This document shows, piece by piece, positions 8,500 through 17,568 of a stretch of DNA of 64,000 nucleotides. Source of the DNA: Corynebacterium macginleyi (lineage in GTDB: Bacteria > Actinomycetota > Actinomycetes > Mycobacteriales > Mycobacteriaceae); the NCBI RefSeq assembly GCF_003688935.1, contig NZ_REGE01000008.1:1-64000 (forward strand), written 5' to 3'. The notes below the pieces were generated by a model, which saw only the letters and a list, made by a program, of their open reading frames with translations, made no database searches and had not been told where the DNA came from. Position 1 is the stretch's first letter, and each line of letters starts with the position of its first letter. The position numbers and the translations under genes were made by a program.

Positions 8500-9386
8500 C
8501 TCCTGCGGAAGAAATAGCTCAGAACTGGTTGAACCACCTCGCTGTCGAACGCGGAGTTTCAGCACATACCCTGAGCAATTACCGGCGGGATATTCACCGT
8601 TACATGGACTGGCTGGCAGATAATGGGGTGCAGGACCTGCGGCAGGTAACGCGGCCGATGGTGGAGGCCTATTTGAAGTATCTTCGGCAGGCAATGGCGG
8701 TATCTTCTGCCAATCGTGCTCTCATCGTGGCGCGCGGACTGCATAAATTTGCGGTTGCGGAGGGTGAAGTTGATAGCGATGTTGCGGGTGAGGTGAAACC
8801 GCCGTCCACGGGACAGCACCTGCCAGAGACCTTGAGCGTGGATGAGGTCACGCAGCTTATTGAATCGACGGCGACGGAAACGCCGGTTGACCTTCGCGAT
8901 AGGGCGCTACTGGAAGTGCTCTACGGCACTGGGGCGCGCATTTCTGAGGTTATTTCGCTGACTGTCGATGACGCAGCTACAGCTGCTGACGTCTTAGTCC
9001 TACACGGTAAAGGCAATAAGGAAAGGCTCGTACCCCTGGGATCACATGCTCGCCAAGCCATTGATGCCTATCTGGTGCGCTCCCGCCCCGTACTGGGAAA
9101 AGGGAAGACTGCCGCGCTATTTTTGAACACTCGCGGGGGCGCACTCTCGCGGCAAAGCGCGTGGTCCATTATTAAGAACGCCGCGCAACGCAGTCAGATA
9201 GATAAATCTATTTCCCCGCACACGCTGCGTCATTCCTTTGCTACACACCTTCTCGAAGGTGGTGCTGATGTGCGCACAGTGCAAGAGCTTCTAGGGCATT
9301 CCTCAGTTACTACCACGCAGATTTACACGCACGTTACCGAAGATTCCTTGCGGGAGGTATGGCGTACAGCGCATCCTCGGGCGTAG
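8496..9386 (+). CDS. xerD: Tyrosine recombinase XerD
   Basis: This 296-residue site-specific recombinase resolves chromosome dimers at dif together with XerC. The N-terminal SAM-like core-binding domain (about 5-90) is followed by the catalytic domain. All expected residues are visible: Arg in GTGARISEV, Lys in [19 protein letters not shown], His in [10 protein letters not shown], and nucleophile Tyr in TQIYTHV. GTG start at 8496 overlaps the NUDIX stop. It is the last gene of the first overlapping block; a 164-base gap with a promoter follows. Confidence 0.93.
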   Translation: MTPAEEIAQNWLNHLAVERGVSAHTLSNYRRDIHRYMDWLADNGVQDLRQVTRPMVEAYLKYLRQAMAVSSANRALIVARGLHKFAVAEGEVDSDVAGEVKPPSTGQHLPETLSVDEVTQLIESTATETPVDLRDRALLEVLYGTGARISEVISLTVDDAATAADVLVLHGKGNKERLVPLGSHARQAIDAYLVRSRPVLGKGKTAALFLNTRGGALSRQSAWSIIKNAAQRSQIDKSISPHTLRHSFATHLLEGGADVRTVQELLGHSSVTTTQIYTHVTEDSLREVWRTAHPRA

Positions 9387-9450
9387 CTTCCAGGCGTGTC
9401 GCGTGGCCATAAGTCAAACTTAGAGGCTGGACATTGGCGAAGTCTCGGTA

Positions 9451-9492
9451 GTCACACAAGGTAGCGGGTACGCTATAGTTACAACGTTGTAA
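9451..9492 (+). promoter_or_regulatory. Probable parA-scpAB promoter with overlapping palindrome
   Basis: GTCACA (9451-9456) and TATAGT (9474-9479) are separated by 17 bases and form a plausible sigma-A-type promoter. Starting at the last base of the -10 box is a perfect 14-base palindrome, TTACAACGTTGTAA (9479-9492), which would cover the transcription start. That position is typical of a repressor operator. Promoter and operator roles are inferred from sequence only. Confidence 0.5.
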
Positions 9493-9550
9493 GCAACCCT
9501 ATGCCATATGTCATGCTTCATGATTTGGCATCAAGGAAGAAGGTTTGACT

Positions 9551-10423
9551 GTGAGCGAAGAGGGTCTCTTTTCAGCCTCTGATATAGAGACGGGGCTAAC
9601 TGGCCGCCCTGTCCGCGAGCTGCCGGAACCCGCCGCCTTGGAACAACATGGGCCTGCCACCATTATTTCGATGTGTAACCAGAAGGGCGGCGTGGGCAAG
9701 ACCACGTCTACCATCAATATGGGGGCCTGCCTCGCAGAGTATGGACGCAAGGTCTTACTGGTCGACCTGGACCCGCAGGGCGCCCTTTCCGCTGGCCTGG
9801 GATTAAACCATGATGACATTGAGGACTCTATCTATGACGTGATGCTGGATAGCCATACGTCTATCCACTCCGCCATTCATCGCACCAGCGTTTCCGGAAT
9901 GGACCTCGTTCCGGCCAATATCGACCTTTCCGCGGCAGAGATTCAGATGGTCAATGAGGTAGGCCGCGAGCATACCTTGGCGCGCGCCCTGCGGCCGGTG
10001 CACCGGGATTATGACTTCATCATCATTGACTGTCAGCCTTCACTGGGTTTGCTTACAGTAAACGCCCTTGCTTGTTCCCAGGGCGTCATAATCCCCATGG
10101 AATGCGAGTTCTTCTCGCTGCGCGGGCTGGCCCTGTTGACGGATACGGTGGAAAAGGTCTCTGACCGCATCAACTTTGACCTCAAAGTCATGGGTATTTT
10201 GGTCACCATGTTTGACCGGCGTACTAAGCATGCCCGCGAGGTAATGTCCCGCGTGGTTGATTATTTCGGGGACCAGGTATTCGATACCGTTATTACCCGT
10301 ACCGTGCGCTTCCCAGAGACGTCCGTGGCAGGCGAGCCGATCACCTCGTGGGCGCCAACTTCGCAGGCCGCACAGCAATACCGCAATCTGGCGAAGGAAG
10401 TCATCGAACGCTCGACCGTCTAA
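9551..10423 (+). CDS. ParA-family ATPase linked to SMC-ScpAB genes
   Basis: This 290-residue ParA/MinD-type ATPase has the deviant Walker A KGGVGKTT (in CNQKGGVGKTTSTINM, about 41-56), motif VDLDPQGALSAGLG and Walker B FIIIDCQPSLG. Such ATPases bind DNA as ATP dimers and position chromosomes or complexes. This copy sits before scpA/scpB as Rv1708 does and differs from the origin-proximal parA of parAB operons. I prefer GTG 9551 to TTG 9545 because AGAAGG at 9538-9543 then has a 7-base spacing. Neighbours imply a role with condensin-type segregation. Confidence 0.85.
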   Translation: MSEEGLFSASDIETGLTGRPVRELPEPAALEQHGPATIISMCNQKGGVGKTTSTINMGACLAEYGRKVLLVDLDPQGALSAGLGLNHDDIEDSIYDVMLDSHTSIHSAIHRTSVSGMDLVPANIDLSAAEIQMVNEVGREHTLARALRPVHRDYDFIIIDCQPSLGLLTVNALACSQGVIIPMECEFFSLRGLALLTDTVEKVSDRINFDLKVMGILVTMFDRRTKHAREVMSRVVDYFGDQVFDTVITRTVRFPETSVAGEPITSWAPTSQAAQQYRNLAKEVIERSTV

Positions 10424-10429
10424 GTCACC

Positions 10430-11227
10430 GTGACACAGCCAGAAATTACGGGGTTTCGCATTGCCCTGCGGAATTTTGAGGGGCCGTTCGATCTGCTTTT
10501 GCAGCTCATCCAGGCCAAAAAGATGGATATTACAGACGTGGCCTTGTCTGAGGTAACCGATGAATTTGTGGGTTACACGCGCCAGCTGGGCGACAATGCG
10601 GACTTGGATGAGACGACGGATTTCCTCGTCGTAGCGGCAACCCTACTGGATTTGAAAGCCGCGCGGCTATTGCCGCGGGGAGAGGTCGATGATGAGGGGG
10701 ACTTGGAACTGCTGGAATCGCGCGACCTGCTCTTTGCCCGTCTTTTGCAGTACAAGGCCTATAAGCAGGCCGCGGATCAATTTACCCGCTGGCAGCGTGA
10801 GGCGCAGCGCGCTTACCCGCGCGCTGTAAGTATTGAGGAGCAGTTTGCGGAGCTTTTACCTCCCGTTACTTTGGGTCATACGCCAGCGAGCTTTGCGGAG
10901 ATAGCGGCGGGTGTTTTTCGCCCCAAGCCGCCGGAAGAAGTGGCAACAGGCCATATTCATGGCGTTGCCGTCTCCGTGCCCGAACAGGCGGGAAAGATCC
11001 TCGAAACGCTCAAACTCATGGGCGCTGGGCAGTGGACAAGTTTTTCTTTGCTTACGCGGGATTGCACCACAACCATGCATATCGTCGGCAGGTTCTTGGC
11101 TCTCTTGGAACTATTTAAAGCCAAGGCAGTCGATGCCCGGCAGGAGGAAGCGCTGGGACAGTTGGACCTTTCCTGGACTGGTTTGGACGTAGATCCCGCG
11201 GTCGTTGCCGCAGTAAATTGGGACTAG
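10430..11227 (+). CDS. scpA: Segregation and condensation protein A
   Basis: This 265-residue kleisin bridges the SMC heads and recruits ScpB. The N-terminal segment FEGPFDLLLQLIQAKKMDITDVAL (about 15-38) is the hallmark of ScpA. Acidic helices follow in the middle (about 70-110) and a winged-helix C-terminus binds the SMC head. GTG start six bases after the parA stop shows operon organisation. Length is typical. Confidence 0.92.
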   Translation: MTQPEITGFRIALRNFEGPFDLLLQLIQAKKMDITDVALSEVTDEFVGYTRQLGDNADLDETTDFLVVAATLLDLKAARLLPRGEVDDEGDLELLESRDLLFARLLQYKAYKQAADQFTRWQREAQRAYPRAVSIEEQFAELLPPVTLGHTPASFAEIAAGVFRPKPPEEVATGHIHGVAVSVPEQAGKILETLKLMGAGQWTSFSLLTRDCTTTMHIVGRFLALLELFKAKAVDARQEEALGQLDLSWTGLDVDPAVVAAVNWD

Positions 11228-11264
11228 TGCTTGCATCACTGGCGGTGGTTGTAATCTAAGGGAT

Positions 11265-11819
11265 ATGGATCTACCGCTCATCTCGCAATTGCGATCCCGG
11301 CTCGAGTCGATCTTGCTGGTGCTTGATTCGCCGGCATCTGTAGAGTCTTTTGCGCGGACACTCAGCGTAGAACCTGCGGTTATTAGTGACTGCTTGCGGG
11401 CCATTCAACGCGAATTTGACAGCCGCGGCTCCGGTATTGAACTGCGCGAAATGCCAACGGGCTGGCGGTTATATACGCGCCAAGAAAACGCTAGTGCGGT
11501 GGAGGAGTTTTTATTGGATGGGGCGCAAACGAAGCTGTCACGCGCGGCCTTGGAAACCCTCGCCGTTGTGGCCTACCGCCAACCGGTAACACGCCAGCAG
11601 GTCTCGGCGGTTCGCGGGGTCAACGTGGACGGCGTGATGCGAACACTTAACCTGCGTGGGCTCATCCGCGAGTTGCCGCAGGAAGAGTTCGAAGGGGCAT
11701 CCCATAGGTATGAAACCACCGAACTTTTTCTCGAGCTCCTAGGCATAGACTCACTGGAACGCCTTCCAGATTTGGCGCCGCTGCTCCCAGACGTCGATGC
11801 AATCGACGAAGAGTACTAA
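11265..11819 (+). CDS. scpB: Segregation and condensation protein B
   Basis: This 184-residue protein has two winged-helix domains and dimerises to bind ScpA in the SMC complex. The conserved SRAALETLAVVAYRQPVTR segment (about 86-104) and RGVNVDGVMRTL are diagnostic. ATG 11265 is preceded by AAGGG only two bases away, so initiation may be inefficient or the true start may differ; no better in-frame start is seen nearby. It follows scpA by 37 bases. Confidence 0.92.
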   Translation: MDLPLISQLRSRLESILLVLDSPASVESFARTLSVEPAVISDCLRAIQREFDSRGSGIELREMPTGWRLYTRQENASAVEEFLLDGAQTKLSRAALETLAVVAYRQPVTRQQVSAVRGVNVDGVMRTLNLRGLIRELPQEEFEGASHRYETTELFLELLGIDSLERLPDLAPLLPDVDAIDEEY

Positions 11820-11874
11820 GGTGGGGTAGACTCACGCAGGTAATTTCATATCTTCTAGAGAAAAGGACACTTGA

Positions 11875-12786
11875 GTGACTCCTCCCGCTCGCCGTGACGG
11901 CATACCGGATAAGCAGCAGCGAGACAGTAAAATCGTCGTCTCCAATGCCAAACCGGCCCGCATTCAACACGTATCCAAGAAAAAGCAGAAGGCTACCGCT
12001 GAATCCGTGGCACGCGATTTAGGTGCTAACTGGCTGGTCGATGATGAAAAGCCTAAGGGTGAGCGCCTGCAGAAGGTCTTGGCTAAAGCGGGCGTCGCAT
12101 CACGCCGTCACGCAGAAGTACTCATTGATGCCGGGCGTGTTGAAGTAAATGGCAACGTCATACTCAAGCAGGGCGTTAAGGTCAATCCTGCCGTGGATGT
12201 CATTCGCGTCGATGGTGTCCGCGTGAACGTCAATGAGGACCAAGCGTATTTCATTCTTAATAAACCCCGCGGAATGCAGTCGACGATGTCAGATGATCTC
12301 GGCCGCCCCTGCGTGGGCGACGTGGTTTCTGAAAAGGTTGCCTCGGGCCAGCGCCTATTTCACGTGGGCCGCTTGGACGCGGATACGGAAGGCTTGCTCA
12401 TTTTAACTAACGATGGGGAATTAGCTAACCGTCTGATGCACCCCAAGTATGAGGTGAAGAAAACCTACTTGGCCACGGTTTTGGGCGAGGCCGATAATAA
12501 ATTGGTGCGCCGGCTCAAAGAGGGTATCGAATTAGAAGATGGCCTAGCGAAGGCCGATTATGTGCAGGTAGTGGACAAGAATCAAGGATTTTCTTTAGTA
12601 CGAGTTGAGCTGCACGAAGGGCGCAAGCACATTGTGCGCCGCCTACTGAAGGAAGCCGGCTATCCCGTGCAGCGTCTGGTGCGCACGAAGTTGCACACGG
12701 TCCAGTTGGGCGATATGAAGCCTGGTGGACTGCGCGCGCTGAATGCCAGCGAGTTGACGAGTTTGTACAAGGCGGTGGGGATGTAA
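11875..12786 (+). CDS. rluB: 23S rRNA pseudouridine synthase RluB/RsuA family
   Basis: This 303-residue enzyme has a basic, low-complexity N-terminus (about 1-60) and an S4 RNA-binding domain (about 62-115, LQKVLAKAGVASRRHAE). The catalytic domain carries the nucleophilic Asp in the HVGRLDADTEGLLILTNDG segment. It isomerises uridine in 23S rRNA, by family at position 2605 (E. coli numbering). GTG start is supported by AAAGGA upstream. The stop overlaps cmk (TAATGA). Conserved position Rv1711. Confidence 0.9.
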   Translation: MTPPARRDGIPDKQQRDSKIVVSNAKPARIQHVSKKKQKATAESVARDLGANWLVDDEKPKGERLQKVLAKAGVASRRHAEVLIDAGRVEVNGNVILKQGVKVNPAVDVIRVDGVRVNVNEDQAYFILNKPRGMQSTMSDDLGRPCVGDVVSEKVASGQRLFHVGRLDADTEGLLILTNDGELANRLMHPKYEVKKTYLATVLGEADNKLVRRLKEGIELEDGLAKADYVQVVDKNQGFSLVRVELHEGRKHIVRRLLKEAGYPVQRLVRTKLHTVQLGDMKPGGLRALNASELTSLYKAVGM

Positions 12787-13478
12787 TGATTTCGAATATG
12801 CCTGAAGATGGCCTTCTTCTCGCGGTCGATGGACCCTCCGGAACTGGGAAGTCCACGACATGCCGGACCCTAGCTAAGCAACTGGACGCGAAATACATCG
12901 ATACCGGCGCCATGTACCGTGTGGCAACTCTGGCGGTATTGCGGCAGGGAGTGGATCCTGCGGATAAGGAGGCGGTGATTGCTGCGACGGCGAACCTGCC
13001 TTTGGAGGTGTCCGATGATCCAGATTCCACGCAGGTGCTTTTTGATGGCGCCGATGTTTCCCGCGTCATTAGGGAAGACGAGGTAACCCAGAACGTCTCC
13101 GCCGTGTCGGCTATCCCAGAAGTACGGGAAAATTTGGTGGCATTGCAGCGTAGTCTGGCACAGCGCGCCCACCGCGCCATCGTAGAGGGTCGCGATATCG
13201 GCACCGTGGTACTGGCAGATGCCCCGGCGAAGGCCTTTATGACGGCCTCTGCGAAAGTTCGCGCACAGCGCCGGCACGATCAAAACGAAAAGGCTGGCAT
13301 TGCATCCGATTTTGACTCGGTACTGGCGGATGTGCAGCGCCGCGATGCTGCGGATTCTTCCCGCGCTACCTCGCCGCTTCGCCCAGCCGAGGATGCCACT
13401 ATTGTCGATACTTCCGATATGAGCCCTACGGACGTCGTGCAGGCTCTTATCACCGTGGTTAAGGAGTCTCGCTCATGA
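12786..13478 (+). CDS. cmk: Cytidylate kinase
   Basis: This 230-residue P-loop kinase phosphorylates CMP and dCMP using ATP. P-loop [11 protein letters not shown] is at about 16-26, CMP-binding segment [13 protein letters not shown] follows, and [11 protein letters not shown] is characteristic of Cmk. Overlaps rluB upstream and der downstream (ATGA, four bases), as in all close relatives, giving a tight rluB-cmk-der unit. Confidence 0.94.
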   Translation: MISNMPEDGLLLAVDGPSGTGKSTTCRTLAKQLDAKYIDTGAMYRVATLAVLRQGVDPADKEAVIAATANLPLEVSDDPDSTQVLFDGADVSRVIREDEVTQNVSAVSAIPEVRENLVALQRSLAQRAHRAIVEGRDIGTVVLADAPAKAFMTASAKVRAQRRHDQNEKAGIASDFDSVLADVQRRDAADSSRATSPLRPAEDATIVDTSDMSPTDVVQALITVVKESRS

Positions 13479-15058
13479 GCAAGAACGATTTTGAGTTCTC
13501 AGAGAATGAAGTCACGCAGTTCCATTACCCTGCCGGCAAGTTTGACGAGGAAACGATAGAGACTTCGCCGGGTTGGGCTACGGACGAATTCGATGCCGAA
13601 GAATTCGACTACGACTTTGATGAGTCGGAGTTCGGCAAAGCCGATTTTGAGGATGAGCAAGACCGAGAACAGCCTCTGAGTGAGGATGAGTGGGAGCAAC
13701 TCTCGCAATCGCTGGGCTCTGCCGATGCCACCGAAGAAGCCTTATGCACCGTCGCTATTGTGGGTCGGCCAAATGTGGGCAAGTCCTCCTTGGTTAATCG
13801 TTTTCTCGGCCGCCGCGAAGCCGTTGTGGAAGATCACCCCGGCGTTACCCGTGACCGGGTCTCCTATGTGGCGGACTGGAATGGGCAGCGTTTTATCGTG
13901 CAGGATACCGGCGGCTGGGATCCCAACGTTAAAGGTATGCACGCAGATATTGCACGGCAGGCTGAAATGGCGATGGATACCGCCGATGTCATCGTGATGG
14001 TGGTAGATACCAAGGTGGGCATTACCGAGACTGATGAGGTGATGGCGCGCCGTCTGCAAAAATCACCGGTTCCAGTGATTGTGGTATCGAATAAATTCGA
14101 TTCCGATAACCAATATGCGGATATGGCGCAATTCTACGCCTTGGGCCTCGGGGACCCATGGCCGGTTTCTGCACAGCACGGGCGCGGTGGAGCTGACGTG
14201 CTGGACGAAATCCTGCGCAGCTTTCCCGACGAGCCGCGCGAAACCTCGATTACAGCGGGCCCTCGCCGCGTCGCGCTCGTCGGCAGGCCCAACGTGGGCA
14301 AGTCCTCGTTGCTCAACAAACTCACCCGCGAGGAGCGCTCGGTGGTTGATAATGTTGCCGGCACCACGGTAGATCCCGTGGATTCGCTGGTGCAGCTGGA
14401 TGAGCAGTTGTGGAAGTTTATTGATACCGCGGGGCTGCGTAAGAAGGTTAAAAACGCGCAGGGCCACGAGTACTACGCTTCCTTGCGCACCCGCGGCGTA
14501 ATCGATGCGGCCGAGGTATGCATCATGCTTATCGATGCCTCTGCGGAGATCTCTGAGCAGGACCAGCGCGTGCTCAATATGGTGCTGGAATCGGGCAAGG
14601 CCTTGGTCATCGCGTTTAATAAGTGGGACCTGATGAACGAGGACCGCCGCTATTTTCTCGATCGGGAGATTGACGAGCAGCTGCGGCATTTGCCGTGGGT
14701 TACACGCGTTAATATTTCGGCTGAGACCGGACGCGCCCTGCAAAAATTGGAGCCGGCCATGATTGAGGCCCTCGAAAGCTGGGACCAGCGTGTCTCTACC
14801 GGTCAGCTCAATAACTGGATGCGAGAGGCCATCGCGGCCAACCCCCCGCCGATGAAAAATAACCGCTTGCCACGCGTGCTCTTTGCCACACAGGCATCGA
14901 CCCAGCCGCCGACAATCGTTCTATTTACCACTGGTTTCCTGGACGCTTCCTATCGGCGCTACCTTGAGCGTAAGTTCCGCGAGCGCTTTGGTTTCCACGG
15001 TACCCCCATCCGCATCGCCGTGCGCGTGCGCGAACGCCGGGGCAAAAAGCAGAAATAA
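13475..15058 (+). CDS. der: Ribosome-assembly GTPase Der (EngA)
   Basis: This 527-residue tandem GTPase is needed for 50S subunit maturation. Two P-loops with identical GRPNVGKSS sequences are at about 97-105 and in the second half. Each has its own NKxD (SNKFD, NKWD) and a KH-like C-terminal domain follows. The first about 90 residues are a highly acidic, aromatic-rich extension ([18 protein letters not shown]), much longer than the short leader of other bacterial Der proteins. Its role is unknown. ATG overlaps the cmk stop. Confidence 0.93.
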   Translation: MSKNDFEFSENEVTQFHYPAGKFDEETIETSPGWATDEFDAEEFDYDFDESEFGKADFEDEQDREQPLSEDEWEQLSQSLGSADATEEALCTVAIVGRPNVGKSSLVNRFLGRREAVVEDHPGVTRDRVSYVADWNGQRFIVQDTGGWDPNVKGMHADIARQAEMAMDTADVIVMVVDTKVGITETDEVMARRLQKSPVPVIVVSNKFDSDNQYADMAQFYALGLGDPWPVSAQHGRGGADVLDEILRSFPDEPRETSITAGPRRVALVGRPNVGKSSLLNKLTREERSVVDNVAGTTVDPVDSLVQLDEQLWKFIDTAGLRKKVKNAQGHEYYASLRTRGVIDAAEVCIMLIDASAEISEQDQRVLNMVLESGKALVIAFNKWDLMNEDRRYFLDREIDEQLRHLPWVTRVNISAETGRALQKLEPAMIEALESWDQRVSTGQLNNWMREAIAANPPPMKNNRLPRVLFATQASTQPPTIVLFTTGFLDASYRRYLERKFRERFGFHGTPIRIAVRVRERRGKKQK

Positions 15059-15073
15059 GGCGCCTGGCGCCTT
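15057..15073 (+). terminator. Possible weak terminator after der
   Basis: A 7-base inverted repeat, AAGGCGC-CTG-GCGCCTT, starts inside the der stop codon. There is no U-tract after it, so intrinsic termination would be inefficient. It is the only hairpin at the end of the operon that I could find. Confidence 0.35.
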
Positions 15074-15323
15074 GAGCTCAGAGGGTCGTTGCAACACTTT
15101 CTCTTAGGAAGGTGTCGTCTCTGAGGTTGTGGGCCAGCTCAGCGGGATGTAGGGCTAGGTGGAAGATAATGGTCCAAACAGCCCGCATTTTACCACTTAG
15201 AAGGGCAAAAGTGTCATTGGCCCGGGTGTGACACTTCGCTCTTCTTTTCGCTTCGGTGAAAGTACTATGGCGCCAATAGTATAAAATTTGTCAACCATTT
15301 ACTTTCTGTTCGAAAGGCATGAC
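15074..15323 (+). promoter_or_regulatory. Upstream region of the Dcu-type transporter with two inverted repeats
   Basis: No gene is seen here. A perfect 8-base inverted repeat with a 12-base spacer lies at 15209-15236 (AAGTGTCA and TGACACTT). A second, ACTAT-GGCGCC-A-ATAGT, lies at 15264-15280 directly against a TATAAA -10 candidate at 15280-15285. GAAAGG at 15312-15317 is the ribosome-binding site for ATG 15324. The arrangement suggests regulated transcription of the transporter; the regulators are not identifiable. Confidence 0.45.
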
Positions 15324-16709
15324 ATGCTAGCGAATGTGATTGCCCCGGATTCAATCCTGGCGATCGTCCTTCAAGTCGTAATTATTTTAAGTGCTTTGTT
15401 ACTGGGCACCCGTTACGGCGGGATCGGCCTCGGATTAATTTCCGGCATCGGCTTAATGCTCATGGTCTTCGTGTTTGGTTTGGCACCGGGTGAGCCCCCC
15501 GTCTCGGTGATGCTGACGATTGTTGCTGTTATCGGCTGTGCAGCCACACTGCAACAAGCACGAGGTTTGGAAGTTATGATGCAGCATGCGGAGAAGTTTT
15601 TGCGGGCTCATCCAGAGCGCATCACCATTTTGGCGCCACTGACTACCTGGTTTCTTACCGTACTGTGCGGCACTGGTCACGTCGTCTACACCATGTTTCC
15701 GATTATTGAAGACATCGCGCTCAAAAAGGGAATCCGCCCTGAGCGTCCGATGGCCGTGGCTTCGACTTCGGCGCAGATGGGTATTACTGCTTCACCGGTG
15801 TCCGTGGCTACCGTTTCCCTCGCATCAATCCTTGCCGAAAATGTTGGAGCTATCGATAAGGCTTATTCGATTCCGCAGATTCTAACGGTGGCACTACCCG
15901 CGTCCTTGTGCGGTGTTCTCCTTGCCGCGTTATGGTCGCTGCGTCGCGGGAAGGATCTGGACAAGGATCCAGTTTTCCAAGAGCGTATGAAAGACCCAGA
16001 GTTTGCCGCGCACATCGAGGAAAGCGCCGATTCACTCATTGGCAAGGAATTTTCCCGCGAAGCTAAACGCTCAGTAATCGTTTTCCTTGTCGCTATTGCT
16101 TGCGTGGTACTCCTCGGTGCCTTCGAATTCCTGCGCCCATTGGTTCCTGGTGATGACGGCGAGCTTAGCCCAGTATCAATGAACTTAGTGATCCAGATGG
16201 TCATGCTCGTTGCTGGTGCCATCATCCTTCTTAGCTGCAAGGTGGATACTAAAAAGATTGCGTCTACTGCAGTATTCAAGGCCGGCATGACAGCCGTATT
16301 TTCCGTCTTTGGTGTGGCGTGGATGGCAGATACGTTCTTCCAATCCCACATCGATGCACTGGAGACGAACCTGGGTTCTGTCGTCGAGGCGGCTCCATGG
16401 ACGTACGCCGTCGTATTGGTAGTTGTGTCCAAGTTGGTAAATTCACAGGCTGCTGCACTGGTAGCAATTGCCCCCATTGGCTTGCAATTGGGCATTGACC
16501 CGGCGGTCATCGTTGGTTTTTACGGCGCAGCGTATGGCTACTTCATCTTGCCAACGTATCCTTCCGATTTGGCCTGCATCGGATTCGATCGCACGGGTAC
16601 GACGCGCATTGGCAAGTACGTTATCAACCACTCGTTCATCATCCCCGGAGCGATATCAGTATGTACCTCGTGCGTTATCGGCTCCCTCTTGGCTCAGGTC
16701 CTCCTGTAA
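15324..16709 (+). CDS. Anaerobic C4-dicarboxylate transporter, DcuA/DcuB family
   Basis: This 461-residue polytopic membrane protein has about 11-12 hydrophobic segments. The conserved GTGHVVYTMFPIIEDIALKK and IRPERPMAVASTSAQMGITA segments match the DcuA/DcuB family, which exchanges fumarate, succinate, malate or aspartate across the inner membrane. Substrate choice cannot be read from sequence. ATG 15324 has GAAAGG six bases upstream; an earlier TTG at 15288 in frame has no site. It stands alone between der and a convergent methyltransferase gene. Expression probably depends on oxygen or substrate, given the repeats upstream. Confidence 0.85.
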   Translation: MLANVIAPDSILAIVLQVVIILSALLLGTRYGGIGLGLISGIGLMLMVFVFGLAPGEPPVSVMLTIVAVIGCAATLQQARGLEVMMQHAEKFLRAHPERITILAPLTTWFLTVLCGTGHVVYTMFPIIEDIALKKGIRPERPMAVASTSAQMGITASPVSVATVSLASILAENVGAIDKAYSIPQILTVALPASLCGVLLAALWSLRRGKDLDKDPVFQERMKDPEFAAHIEESADSLIGKEFSREAKRSVIVFLVAIACVVLLGAFEFLRPLVPGDDGELSPVSMNLVIQMVMLVAGAIILLSCKVDTKKIASTAVFKAGMTAVFSVFGVAWMADTFFQSHIDALETNLGSVVEAAPWTYAVVLVVVSKLVNSQAAALVAIAPIGLQLGIDPAVIVGFYGAAYGYFILPTYPSDLACIGFDRTGTTRIGKYVINHSFIIPGAISVCTSCVIGSLLAQVLL

Positions 16710-16715
16710 TCAGCC

Positions 16716-17531
16716 CTAAGAGATAGAGTCCGCCTCCCGTACTAGCACGAACGCATCCGTGCGGTACGGGATCTGCAGTTTTTCCCCGGCAGAAAAGCCC
16801 ATGTACTCGTAGAGGTACCAGTCCAGGTTATGGGTCATGCGCTGGTGGATGGCCTCGTTATTTCTTAGCCAGTATGAACGGGTGTGCATCAGCCGGTGGA
16901 GCTGTTCTGGGGTGAGCTCGTGGGACCAACTCAGCCGAAGCTCGCGGTCTAAGGTCCAGGGTGCCGTGTATTCAGGATAGAAGCCGGGCCTATGCACGTC
17001 GCCAGAGTGCATAATGCGGCTTAGACGGAGGATCCAGGGATCCGCGTGCACGTCGAGGGTATTCCACACTAATAGGACGCGTCCGCCCGGCGCGAGAATA
17101 CGGTCCAGCTCAGCCGAGGCGGCGGCAACGTCGACCCAGTGCCAAGTTTGGGCGAGGCAGGCGGCATCGAGTGAGGCATCGGCAAGCGCGGTATGCTCGG
17201 CCGTAGCGCGGATGATGGGAATGTCTAGGCGGAGTCGGAGAACGTGGGCCATATCCGCCGACGGTTCGACCGCGAGCACGTGGGGGTTGGTGAGGGATTC
17301 CGTAAGTTTGCCGGTGCCGGCGCCAATATCGGCAACTCGGTGGGCGCTAGCGATAAGCTCAGCAACCTCAGCCGGGTAATAGGGGCGGACATCCTGATAG
17401 GTTTGCGCACCGTGGTGAAAGGCGCGCGCTGCCTGGGTACGCTGAGGGTCGGTGCCAAAGGTAGGTTTCTGCTTCGCAGACGGATTGCGGTAGCTGGGGA
17501 CATGCTGGGGGTTGGGGTGGCGAGTCGGCAT
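16716..17531 (-). CDS. Class I SAM-dependent methyltransferase
   Basis: This 271-residue protein has SAM motif I VADIGAGTGKLTESL (about 65-79), an acidic motif II (VLAVEPSADM) and a post-motif region LAQTWHWVD. It resembles UbiE/methyltransferase-11 proteins acting on small molecules; the substrate is unknown. The N-terminus (about 1-30) is Pro/Gln/Asn-rich. Convergent with the Dcu gene (6-base gap) and divergent from the ABC exporter operon with 37 bases between starts, so both may share a control region. Confidence 0.8.
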   Translation of the reverse strand: MPTRHPNPQHVPSYRNPSAKQKPTFGTDPQRTQAARAFHHGAQTYQDVRPYYPAEVAELIASAHRVADIGAGTGKLTESLTNPHVLAVEPSADMAHVLRLRLDIPIIRATAEHTALADASLDAACLAQTWHWVDVAAASAELDRILAPGGRVLLVWNTLDVHADPWILRLSRIMHSGDVHRPGFYPEYTAPWTLDRELRLSWSHELTPEQLHRLMHTRSYWLRNNEAIHQRMTHNLDWYLYEYMGFSAGEKLQIPYRTDAFVLVREADSIS

Positions 17532-17568
17532 AGGCTATCTAACCTACCGGGAATTAGAATGATTTGTT

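Noticed and set aside
9545-9550. TTG 9545 as start of the ParA-like gene
   Set aside because: Too close to the AGAAGG ribosome-binding site; GTG 9551 has normal spacing.
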